Assembly (NCBI GenBank): GCA_036508635.1
Contig: DATCGY010000067.1
Location: forward strand, 1-5,508
Length of the DNA stretch: 5,508 nucleotides
Origin: FEN-727 sp036508635
Lineage (GTDB): Bacteria > Actinomycetota > Geothermincolia > Fen-727 > Anoxymicrobiaceae
Direction: 5' to 3'
The notes beneath the pieces are model-generated. The model had not been told where the DNA came from and searched no databases. It saw nothing but the letters and a program-made list of their open reading frames with translations. Shown here in pieces: positions 1 through 5,508 of the stretch. The first letter of the stretch is position 1. Each line of letters starts with the position of its first letter. Made by a program: the position numbers and the translations under genes.

Positions 1-743
1 TGGATCTTCTGGACTTCCTCGTCGGGAGTGATGTCGGTGCCGACCACCAGCCTCTCGACCTCACCCCTGCCGTTCCGGATGAACGCCGAGATAAACCTGT
101 AGCTCTTACCGTTCTTGAGCATCGCCCGCCACCTGGCGGAGCCCTGGCTCTTTGCGCAGACTTCGCACGGATCGGTCCGGTCGTAGAAAACATGGTGGCA
201 CGCGCCACCCCTCTGACCCTCCCCGAATATCTCCTCGGCGGCCCTGTTCATCCAGAGGATCTGGAACTCGGGGCTGACGATGTACGCGGGGTCGGAAAGG
301 GTCGTGAGTATTCCCTTGATCTGGTCGTTGGTATCCTCGATTACGCGGTTGTACCAGTCGAGTCGGAGCTGCTTCTGCCCGGCGTTCAGCGACGCGAGCA
401 GGCGTGGGAGGGGGTTTTCGTTGAGCGGTTTGAAGATGAAGTCGATCGCTCCGCCAGCCATGCTGCTCACCGCGCCATCGACATCCTCGCGCCTTACCAC
501 CGCAACCACCGGCTGCCTCGCGAAACCGGCCTGCCGCAGCGCGGTAACGGGCAACTTCTCTTCGAGCTGGGTGCCGTCGCGGTCCCACAGAACGATGTCG
601 GGCCTGAAGTCGAGGGCCGTCTGCAGCCCGTGCGCGTCGGCGGTCTCCCTCATGAAGGGGAACCCGATGGCATTGAGAGCATTCTCGAGCGCAATGGCGA
701 AATCGCCGTCACTCCCGATGTATGCAACGCGATAAGACTTCAC
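1..743 (-). CDS. Receiver-like plus PAS domain signalling protein, partial (C-terminus beyond window)
   Basis: The frame opens with GTG at 741-743 and stays open to the left edge (247 codons visible). Residues about 4-122 look like a response-regulator receiver. The phospho-acceptor candidate is Asp54 in RPDIVLWD, and the conserved lysine is Lys105 in GAIDFIFKP. The domain is atypical: the usual acidic pair after strand 1 is Ser11-Asp12 (YIGSD), and the Thr/Ser normally ending strand 4 appears to be Val (PVVAVV, 78-83). Residues about 123-148 form a linker, and about 149-247 a PAS domain with the typical SDPAYIVSPEFQILWMNRAA start. Inside the PAS is a Cys/His cluster, C182-H-H followed by P192-C-E-V-C196, a motif seen in PAS sensors of anaerobes. 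No membrane segment is visible, so this looks like a cytosolic sensor. The output domain (histidine kinase, GGDEF or other) lies outside the window. Family assignment is fairly sure; the signal is unknown. An in-frame GTG three codons upstream (750-752) overlaps the ribosome binding site and is less likely as start. Confidence 0.82.
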   Translation of the reverse strand, partial: MKSYRVAYIGSDGDFAIALENALNAIGFPFMRETADAHGLQTALDFRPDIVLWDRDGTQLEEKLPVTALRQAGFARQPVVAVVRREDVDGAVSSMAGGAIDFIFKPLNENPLPRLLASLNAGQKQLRLDWYNRVIEDTNDQIKGILTTLSDPAYIVSPEFQILWMNRAAEEIFGEGQRGGACHHVFYDRTDPCEVCAKSQGSARWRAMLKNGKSYRFISAFIRNGRGEVERLVVGTDITPDEEVQKI

Positions 744-747
744 AGAT

Positions 748-754
748 ATCACCC
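748..754 (-). promoter_or_regulatory. Ribosome binding site of the receiver-PAS gene
   Basis: On the minus strand GGGTGAT lies four bases before the GTG start at 743. It matches the GGTGAT part of the consensus anti-anti-Shine-Dalgarno sequence. It supports the GTG at 741-743 over the in-frame GTG at 750-752, which lies within this site. No convincing -10/-35 pair was found in the gap upstream, so transcription may start there unseen or read through from the synthase gene. Confidence 0.6.
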
Positions 755-850
755 GCAATCATTGTAAGGCTCGGTACTCAACCGGGCATACTCATGCAGT
801 GTGAGACATCGGATCTTACCAGGCCTTCTTCCAAGCAAATCCAGGTCTTA

Positions 851-882
851 CAAGTGTTATCGGAAATCTTCTGAAACACTTG
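851..882 (-). terminator. Second stem-loop downstream of the synthase gene
   Basis: A perfect 8-base inverted repeat, CAAGTGTT (851-858) and AACACTTG (875-882), encloses a 16-base loop. It can extend by three more pairs (847-849 with 883-885) past a bulged A at 850. It follows the stem-loop at 885-922 by only two bases, in the 164-base gap between the synthase and the receiver-PAS gene. There is no uridine run after it on either strand, so classical intrinsic termination is uncertain. A transcript 3'-end stabiliser or an operator-like inverted repeat are alternatives. Confidence 0.45.
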
Positions 883-884
883 AA

Positions 885-922
885 GGCAAAAGCAGGGCAG
901 CCCGGGGCTAACTGCTCTTGCC
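885..922 (-). terminator. Stem-loop overlapping the synthase stop codon
   Basis: On the minus strand GGCAAGAGCAG (922-912) can pair with CTGCTTTTGCC (895-885). This is an 11-base-pair stem with one G-U wobble around a 16-base loop that itself holds the near-palindrome AGCCCCGGGCT (899-909). The 5' arm is formed by the last codons of the synthase gene, and the TAG stop lies in the loop. Position and stability suggest a transcript-end structure. A real uridine run is lacking after the stem, so Rho-independent termination is not proven; it may instead protect the 3' end. Confidence 0.5.
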
Positions 923-2236
923 AAAGGTCCTTTCCCAGGGGAACCCGACCTTGCGAGTAACCCTCGTACGCTCTTCCACGATCTCAGGCTCCTGGTACAG
1001 CGACAGCGTTAGTATCTTGCGCGCCTGCTCGGGGTACCTGGCGCAGAACTTGAGCTCGTCTTCGGTGAGCGGCTTGCCCGTAGTAACGTTGGCCAACCTG
1101 ACGAGGTCGAGTATCTCACGCGCCTCTTCGTCGGAGTGGAACTCTATCTCGAGTCGGTCGTAGACGTTACGGAACCCTTTGATGCCGCCGTACGCGCCCG
1201 TCGTGATCATGCGGCCGGTCTCTATTATCTCGGGTTCGCCTCGCCCCAACTCCTCGCAGTCGTAGAGCTCGTAGTTGCGCCTGTCCTTGAGAGCGCCGTC
1301 GGCGTGGATCCCCGACTCGTGCGCAAACGCGTTGCGGCCCACACCGACCTGGTTGATCGGTATCGGCACGCCGAACGCGTACGAGGAATACTTGGCCAGA
1401 CGCCATGAGTAAGTCATGTCTATTCCCGGGTCAACCTTGTATCGGCCCTCGATGCCGCTCGACTTCTTGAGTGCCAGGAGGCACGAGATGAGGTCGGCGT
1501 TGCCGGCGCGCTCCCCGATGCCGTTAATAGTGGTGTTGACGTAAGCATCGACGCCCCCGTCTATCGCCCCCATCGCGCCGGCGACGGAGCATGCGACGGC
1601 CATACCGAGGTCGTTGTGGCAATGGAGCTCGATATCGATGTTAACCTCCTCGGCGAGGAGCTTAATCCTGTCGTAGAGAGTGAACGGGTCGTCGTAGCCG
1701 AGCGTATCGCAATAACGCACCCTGACTGCTCCGTGATCCTTGGCTGCCTGGGCGAACCTGATGAGGTCCTCCATCGACGTGCGCGAGGCATCCTCGGCAT
1801 TGACCGCCACGCTCTCATATTCCATCTCGAGGGCGCGGTCGAGGGCGTCGGTCATCATCTTGATTACGTCGTCCAGCGTCCTCTCGCCCTGCCACTTGCC
1901 GTTGATCATCTGCTGCGAGGTCGAAATAGAGATGTTCACGTGCGCTATCTCCGGCACCATCTCCTTGGCCAGCTCGATGTCGGCCTTGATGGCGCGCAGC
2001 CAGCCCGCTATCCGCAGGTTCTTAATTGCGCCGACATCCACGAGCCCGAGGTTACCGCGGAGGTAGTTGGTCTCGTGGTTGGTGGTCGGGAAGCCCGCCT
2101 CGCTCTGGAAGATCCCCATCTGGTCCAGGTACATGTTGATGATGGTCTTCTCGATCTTCGCGAGTCCGAGCTGCGAGGTCTGGACCCCGTCCCGGTTGGT
2201 TACATCCAGAAAATATATAGTGTTGTTTTGGCCCAT
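908..2236 (-). CDS. Homocitrate/isopropylmalate synthase family enzyme, candidate Re-citrate synthase
   Basis: This 442-residue enzyme belongs to the DRE-TIM metallolyase family, which condenses acetyl-CoA with a 2-oxo acid in a metal-dependent Claisen reaction. Visible family motifs are the N-terminal DVTNRDGVQ (11-19, Arg15 and metal-binding Asp16), HCHNDLGMA (205-213, metal-binding His205 and His207), NTTINGIGERAGNA (234-247) and HESGIHADG (306-314). There is no C-terminal leucine-feedback domain of the LeuA type, which argues against a classical isopropylmalate synthase. The TTGAYGGIKGFRN stretch near 345-357 and the overall length recall the Re-citrate synthases of Clostridium kluyveri and Dehalococcoides, which are often annotated as homocitrate synthase. 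That resemblance is from memory, not an alignment. If correct, the enzyme supplies citrate for 2-oxoglutarate and glutamate; otherwise homocitrate (NifV/AksA/LysS-like) is the likely product. ATG at 2236 is chosen because an excellent ribosome binding site precedes it; a longer frame to 2326 would overlap the aminotransferase gene. The family is certain, the substrate is not. Confidence 0.92.
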   Translation of the reverse strand: MGQNNTIYFLDVTNRDGVQTSQLGLAKIEKTIINMYLDQMGIFQSEAGFPTTNHETNYLRGNLGLVDVGAIKNLRIAGWLRAIKADIELAKEMVPEIAHVNISISTSQQMINGKWQGERTLDDVIKMMTDALDRALEMEYESVAVNAEDASRTSMEDLIRFAQAAKDHGAVRVRYCDTLGYDDPFTLYDRIKLLAEEVNIDIELHCHNDLGMAVACSVAGAMGAIDGGVDAYVNTTINGIGERAGNADLISCLLALKKSSGIEGRYKVDPGIDMTYSWRLAKYSSYAFGVPIPINQVGVGRNAFAHESGIHADGALKDRRNYELYDCEELGRGEPEIIETGRMITTGAYGGIKGFRNVYDRLEIEFHSDEEAREILDLVRLANVTTGKPLTEDELKFCARYPEQARKILTLSLYQEPEIVEERTRVTRKVGFPWERTFGKSS

Positions 2237-2242
2237 TTGACG

Positions 2243-2250
2243 CTCCTTCT
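2243..2250 (-). promoter_or_regulatory. Ribosome binding site of the synthase gene
   Basis: AGAAGGAG on the minus strand lies six bases before the ATG at 2234-2236. This strong site fixes the start 30 codons inside the longest open frame. It lies in the 59-base gap after the aminotransferase stop, with no promoter or terminator visible between them, so the two genes are probably co-transcribed. Confidence 0.8.
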
Positions 2251-2295
2251 TCCGCAGGCGACAGCCCACAAGGACCAGGCAGTTTTTGTTTTGGA

Positions 2296-3612
2296 TCAGG
2301 GCTGATCGGTCATCTCTGTGGCGCACCTGTACATTATATCAAATAGATCGGGAATCTCCTCCGTCTCCAGGCACGAGAACGCGATCCTGATGTCGGTGCC
2401 CTCGGCAATCACCCCAACCCCGTAACGCTCGAGCAGTCGTACCCGGAATGCCTCGGCGTCGACGTCTTTTAGCCGAACGCACATGAAGTACCCGGCATTG
2501 AACGGGTAAGGTTCCCAGACCCTTGAGTAGTCGGGTTTCTCGAGCACGTCCATGACCTTGCGAGCCCTTGCGCGCATCAGTTCGAACTTGTCTTTTTTCT
2601 GTTCCGCGAACCCGGGGGCGTCCATCGCAGCGAGCACGACCGACTGGGAGAGCTGCGAGCAGTTGGATATGTTACCCCTTATGGTTCCGCCGGCTTTTTT
2701 CTCTAAGGCCGAATAGAGGTCTTTCTCCTTACCACCGGCCACCGCGCTGAACGTGATGAATCCGACGCGAAGGCCCCATGCGTACTCTTCCTTGGTGACA
2801 CCGTCGAGCTTGACGGGAAACACGTGCTCGCTCCTGTCGGCAAGCAGGCCGAACAGCGACTCGGCCAGGCACTCATCGTCGTAGAACAGGCCGAAGTAAG
2901 CGTCGTCGAGGACGACGACCACCTCGCGTCCGGGCCCGGCGGCAGAGCATATCGCGTCGACCACCTCGCCCGCCTCGGAGCGGCGGATCGAGTACCCGGT
3001 AGGGTTGTTCGGGAAGTTGAGCAGGACGAGCGCTTTGCCCTTTTCGTCGAGAGCCGCGCCCAGCGTCGCTGCCATGCCACCGACGTCGAAACTCGCCCCC
3101 CCGTCTACGAACAGCGGGAACCTGCGTACGTCCGCGCCGCGCCTGACCCCGAAGACCATGTTGTAGTTGCCCCAGAACTTGTTGGTAACCAGGACGGCGT
3201 CGCCCGGGTCGACGAACATCTCGCCCGCGACGGTCAGCCCGTGTGTGATACCGCTCGTGACGATGGGAAGGCTCACCTCTTTGCCGGCCAGCGACGGGTT
3301 CTTGACGAACATGTCATCGAGCCAGCGGCGGCGTAGCGCCGCATTCCCTGTGGATGGCGCGTAATCAAGCGCCTCATCGCTGCTCAAACCCGGAACCATG
3401 TCCATTATGACAGGCAGGTTCATGGCGTGCCCGCCTTGCCTTGCGATGCCTATAGTCGCGTTGTACCGGTCGGCTTTCTCGCGTGCCTCGGCGGTCTGCG
3501 TCAGTATGCCTTTAGGAAAAAACAACTGACGGCCGAGCCCTGAAAGCACTGAGTACATCGACGGGCTGGCCGATTTTATTGTAGCGTTCAATTCTTCAGC
3601 TAATGGATTCAT
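2296..3612 (-). CDS. Class I/II PLP-dependent aminotransferase
   Basis: This 438-residue, fold-type I pyridoxal-phosphate enzyme probably transfers an amino group between an amino acid and a 2-oxo acid in the cytosol. Landmarks in order are YAPSTGNAALRRRW (84-97), a glycine-rich THGLTVAGEMF region (123-133), aromatic FWGNYN near the cofactor ring (146-151), NFPNNPTGY (199-207), LDDAYFG (235-241, with Asp236 and Tyr239 as cofactor ligands), the Schiff-base lysine Lys274 in DGVTKEEYAWGLRVG, and the substrate-carboxylate arginine Arg409 in DIRIAFS. All key residues are present, so it should be active. The substrate cannot be read from the sequence. The N-terminal LNATIKSASPSMYSVLS pattern places it in a group of uncharacterised bacterial aminotransferases rather than AspC or HisC. 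ATG at 3612 fits this N-terminus; a GTG at 3654 would add 14 poorly coding residues. Neither start has a strong ribosome binding site. The synthase gene follows 59 bases downstream, which suggests a shared transcript and a possible role with 2-oxoglutarate, glutamate or 2-oxoadipate. Confidence 0.92.
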   Translation of the reverse strand: MNPLAEELNATIKSASPSMYSVLSGLGRQLFFPKGILTQTAEAREKADRYNATIGIARQGGHAMNLPVIMDMVPGLSSDEALDYAPSTGNAALRRRWLDDMFVKNPSLAGKEVSLPIVTSGITHGLTVAGEMFVDPGDAVLVTNKFWGNYNMVFGVRRGADVRRFPLFVDGGASFDVGGMAATLGAALDEKGKALVLLNFPNNPTGYSIRRSEAGEVVDAICSAAGPGREVVVVLDDAYFGLFYDDECLAESLFGLLADRSEHVFPVKLDGVTKEEYAWGLRVGFITFSAVAGGKEKDLYSALEKKAGGTIRGNISNCSQLSQSVVLAAMDAPGFAEQKKDKFELMRARARKVMDVLEKPDYSRVWEPYPFNAGYFMCVRLKDVDAEAFRVRLLERYGVGVIAEGTDIRIAFSCLETEEIPDLFDIMYRCATEMTDQP

Positions 3613-3670
3613 CGTGCACGTCCCGGGTCGTATACCTGCGGTCTGCACCCTCACGAACGGAGGGAAGACA

Positions 3671-3699
3671 ATTCTACCTAAATTGGCCCATTTCGACCA
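3671..3699 (-). promoter_or_regulatory. Possible weak promoter for the aminotransferase-synthase pair
   Basis: On the minus strand TAGAAT (3676-3671) matches five of six bases of the -10 consensus and lies 58 bases before the ATG at 3612. At 17-base spacing the -35 position reads TGGTCG, only three of six matches. Just downstream, CCCTC/GAGGG (3648-3652 and 3660-3664) could form a small hairpin near the predicted 5' end. The location in a 232-base gap is sensible, but the match is weak and may be chance. Confidence 0.22.
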
Positions 3700-3710
3700 T
3701 AGTTTGCCGC

Positions 3711-3738
3711 AAAAAACCCCACAGCCGAGTTATCCCGG
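3711..3738 (-). terminator. Possible weak terminator after hdrA
   Basis: On the minus strand CCGGG-ATAA-CTCGG (3738-3725) forms a five-pair stem with a tetraloop and one G-U pair. Eight bases later comes a run of six T (3716-3711). The stem is short and the T run is set back, so efficiency is doubtful. Its place between hdrA and the weak -10 box would suit separate transcription of the two parts. Confidence 0.28.
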
Positions 3739-3806
3739 AACAGATTGCATTCAACCCCCCGCAGTCCTTTCACGGAAGGATTTCTGGTGGATACATCGGT
3801 TGCTTT

Positions 3807-3835
3807 GCCTGGAACACTCTATTCGTTTGCCAGGC
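3807..3835 (-). repeat. Inverted repeat just downstream of hdrA
   Basis: GCCTGG (3807-3812) and CCAGGC (3830-3835) form a perfect six-base inverted repeat around a 17-base loop, starting ten bases after the hdrA stop codon. There is no T run, so it is reported as a possible 3'-end structure only. Nothing coding is convincing in the 232-base gap 3613-3844. Confidence 0.3.
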
Positions 3836-3844
3836 TGTAGCGTT

Positions 3845-5508
3845 TTAGAGCGTTCCGCAGGCTGCCTTGATCTGGGCGATGATCTGCTTTGGCTTGAAGC
3901 CGAGGAGGCGGTTCGCGCCGGAGGAGCATGCGCCTGTGCAAGCTCCGCATCCCTTGCAGAGCGACCTGTTGACCACGGCGACTCCCCTCGCCTCGTCGAA
4001 GTCGATCGCCTCGTAAGAGCAGAGGCTGACGCAGGCACGGCAACCGGAGCAGACCTTCGGGTCGACCCAGGCCACGACTCCCTCGGTGACGACGTTGTCC
4101 TTGGCCAGGATGCTCTCGGCCCGCGCGGCGGCGGCGGCAGCCTGGGTCAGGCTCTCGGCGATCGTCTTGGGGTAGTGGGCCAGGCCGGCGAGGAATATCC
4201 CGTCGGTGGCGAAGTCCACCGGGCGCAGCTTGACGTGGGCCTCGAGGAAGAAGCCGTCGCTCGTCAGCGGTACCTTCAGCTTCGGACCGAGCTCAGCCGC
4301 GTCGGGGTTGGAGACGATGCCTGTCGAGAGCACGATGAGGTCGGGCATCAGCACGACCTCCTCGCCGCGCACGTTCTGGTCGGCGACTATCACGCGGGGG
4401 TTGCCGAAGCTGATGTCGACCTTAGGGGGCTCCTCTTTCTCGAAGCGAATGAAGTTGACCCCACCCTCGCGGGCTCTCATGTAGGCGTCTTCCTTGAACC
4501 CGTACGTGCGCAGGTCGCGATAGCAGACGTTGACGGACGTATCGGGACTGAGCTCCTTGAGCGCGAGCGCGTTCTTGACCGCGACGCCGCAGCAGATCTT
4601 GCTGCAGTACGGGTGCTCGTCGTTTCGCGAGCCCACGCACTGTACCATGACGACGTCGCGCACCCCGGCTAGAGTTGCCGGGTCTTCGGCGATGCGCCGC
4701 TCGAGCTCGGCCTGCGTGATGATGCGCGGGTTGAAGCCCCAGCCGTACTCGCCTTCCTTGGGCTCGTACTCGTTGCCGCCGGTCGCGACGATGATGACAC
4801 CGTGGTCGATCGTGACGATATCGCCACCCCCACCCTGACCGTCCCCCCTCGAGGGGGAGGGAATACGAGTGATGGTGGTGGTGTACTTGCCGATGTAGCC
4901 ATCGACCTTTTCTATGTTGGAAGAGAGCATGACCTCTATATAGGGGTGGTTGTTGACGCGCGCGATTAGGTCCGCAAGGTAAGCTTTAACGTCGGCGCCC
5001 TCGATCGTCTTATATATATGCCTCATCTGGCCACCGAGCTCGGGCTCCTTTTCGACGAGGTGCGTCATGAAGCCGGCGTCGGCGAGCTGCAGGGCCGCGA
5101 GCATACCGGCGCCACCACCGCCAATCACGAGGCCGGAGTGGGTCACGGGCGAGACGCCCTCCTCGAGTGGCTCCAGCAGCGACGCCTTATTGATGGCCAT
5201 CTTGACCAGCATCTTGGCCTTTTCCGTGGCGTCGTCCGGAATCTGCATGTGGACCCACGAGCAGTGCTCGCGGATGTTGGCCATCTCGAAGAGATACTTG
5301 TTGAGGCCCGCAGAGCGCACGGTCTCGCGGAAGAGCGGCTGGTGCGTGCGCGGCGTGCATGATGCGACCATGACCCTGTTGAGGTCGTGCTCCTTGATGA
5401 CCTCGCGTATCCACTCCTGTGCGTCCTGGCTGCACGCGTAGAGGCGCTCCTCGGCGAACACCACGTCGGGTAGCATGCGTGCGTACTCGCCCACGGCCGG
5501 TACGTCGA
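3845..5508 (-). CDS. hdrA: HdrA-like iron-sulfur flavoprotein (CoB-CoM heterodisulfide reductase A family), partial, N-terminus beyond window
   Basis: HdrA proteins are cytosolic FAD and iron-sulfur subunits that pass or bifurcate electrons between ferredoxin, NADH or hydrogenase modules and disulfide reductase-type partners. The frame is open to the right edge, so the GTG at 5494 is probably internal; upstream codons read DVPAV, as in family members. Counting from that GTG (549 residues), features are: N-terminal family cysteines Cys21 (YACSQD), Cys46 (ASCTPRTH) and Cys78 (EHCSWVH); the FAD-binding GGGGAG (125-130) with an acidic VEKE (147-150) after it; a cysteine set C286, C297, C301, C302 (CVGSR and CSKICC) resembling the cluster site near the flavin; and two C-terminal [4Fe-4S] motifs, C482-x2-C-x2-C-x3-C492 and C513-x2-C-x2-C-x3-C523. 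The final GFKPKQIIAQI is a normal HdrA C-terminus. No hdrB, hdrC or mvhD follows on this side; partners could lie upstream, outside the window. Residues about 212-224 are a Pro/Ser/Gly-rich insert encoded by a palindromic element. Confidence 0.95.
   Translation of the reverse strand, partial: DVPAVGEYARMLPDVVFAEERLYACSQDAQEWIREVIKEHDLNRVMVASCTPRTHQPLFRETVRSAGLNKYLFEMANIREHCSWVHMQIPDDATEKAKMLVKMAINKASLLEPLEEGVSPVTHSGLVIGGGGAGMLAALQLADAGFMTHLVEKEPELGGQMRHIYKTIEGADVKAYLADLIARVNNHPYIEVMLSSNIEKVDGYIGKYTTTITRIPSPSRGDGQGGGGDIVTIDHGVIIVATGGNEYEPKEGEYGWGFNPRIITQAELERRIAEDPATLAGVRDVVMVQCVGSRNDEHPYCSKICCGVAVKNALALKELSPDTSVNVCYRDLRTYGFKEDAYMRAREGGVNFIRFEKEEPPKVDISFGNPRVIVADQNVRGEEVVLMPDLIVLSTGIVSNPDAAELGPKLKVPLTSDGFFLEAHVKLRPVDFATDGIFLAGLAHYPKTIAESLTQAAAAAARAESILAKDNVVTEGVVAWVDPKVCSGCRACVSLCSYEAIDFDEARGVAVVNRSLCKGCGACTGACSSGANRLLGFKPKQIIAQIKAACGTL
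4824..4861 (-). repeat. REP-like palindromic element inserted in frame in hdrA
   Basis: The centre is a perfect 14-base palindrome, CCCCCTCGAGGGGG (4844-4857), flanked on the minus strand by CCCT on one side and GGTCAGGGTGGGGGTGG on the other. The arrangement (C-rich arm, palindromic centre, G-rich arm, then a GGGTG-type tail) resembles the CCCTC...GAGGG...AGGGTGAGGG short repeats scattered between genes in many bacterial genomes; this is recalled, not searched. It encodes about 13 residues, PSPSRGDGQGGGG, unlike the surrounding HdrA sequence, and keeps the frame. Exact ends are uncertain by several bases. No second copy was noticed in this window. Confidence 0.6.

Noticed and set aside
192..767. 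A 191-codon open frame on the plus strand, and a 160-codon minus frame at 106-588
   Set aside because: Both conflict with the receiver-PAS frame at 1-743, which has recognisable domains; neither has family motifs.
768..773. TACAAT-like -10 box (plus-strand ATTGTA, near 760-766) before the receiver-PAS gene
   Set aside because: It lies so close to the GTG that transcription would start within the ribosome binding site, and no -35 match exists at suitable spacing.
1616..2305. A 229-codon open frame on the plus strand
   Set aside because: It is antisense to the synthase with its catalytic motifs; the translated product is typical of a GC-rich reverse-strand shadow.
2237..2326. Longer N-terminus for the synthase starting at 2326
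   Set aside because: It would overlap the end of the aminotransferase gene and adds residues unlike the family, while the ATG at 2236 has a strong ribosome binding site and a family-like N-terminus.
3613..3654. GTG start at 3654 for the aminotransferase
   Set aside because: No Shine-Dalgarno sequence precedes it and the 14 added residues do not resemble the family; the ATG at 3612 fits better, although its own binding site is weak.
3614..4672. A 352-codon open frame on the plus strand
   Set aside because: It lies antisense to hdrA and runs through the gap. The composition is Val/Asp/Arg/Leu-rich shadow sequence with no recognisable motif, and the opposite strand is clearly a real HdrA.
5010..5019. 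Short TATATATA run, like that near 2213-2219
   Set aside because: These fall on Tyr/Ile codons inside hdrA and the synthase (IYKT and TIYF) and need no regulatory explanation.

Overview
The window is one block of four minus-strand genes, read from high to low coordinates: the C-terminal part of an HdrA-type iron-sulfur flavoprotein (runs off the right edge), a fold-type I PLP aminotransferase, an enzyme of the homocitrate/isopropylmalate/Re-citrate synthase family, and the N-terminal part of a signalling protein with a receiver-like domain followed by a PAS domain (runs off the left edge). No tRNA, rRNA, CRISPR array, transposase or phage gene is visible.

Host: GC-rich DNA, Shine-Dalgarno starts, a cytosolic HdrA with two C-terminal [4Fe-4S] motifs, and a synthase resembling the Re-citrate synthases of strict anaerobes together suggest an anaerobic bacterium (for example a Desulfobacterota, Chloroflexota, anaerobic Actinobacteriota or Firmicutes lineage). 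The sequence does not allow a firmer assignment. This is an inference from gene content.

Layout: 3845-5508 hdrA, in frame to the window edge. 3613-3844 is a 232-base gap with a possible weak terminator followed by a weak promoter-like -10 box. 2296-3612 is the aminotransferase. A 59-base gap with a strong ribosome binding site leads into the synthase at 908-2236, and these two genes probably form one transcript. 744-907 carries two adjacent stem-loops, the first overlapping the synthase stop codon, which probably end that transcript. 1-743 is the receiver-PAS protein, with its own ribosome binding site.

How the genes may fit together: the synthase would make citrate (or homocitrate) from acetyl-CoA and an oxo-acid, feeding 2-oxoglutarate/glutamate (or 2-oxoadipate) synthesis. 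The aminotransferase could use such 2-oxo acids or glutamate as partner. HdrA would handle low-potential electrons in the cytosol. The link between HdrA and the two metabolic enzymes is positional only.

The most unusual sequence feature is a G/C-rich, REP-like palindromic element of about 38 bases (4824-4861). It sits inside hdrA without breaking the frame and encodes a Pro/Ser/Gly-rich insert in the flavoprotein domain.
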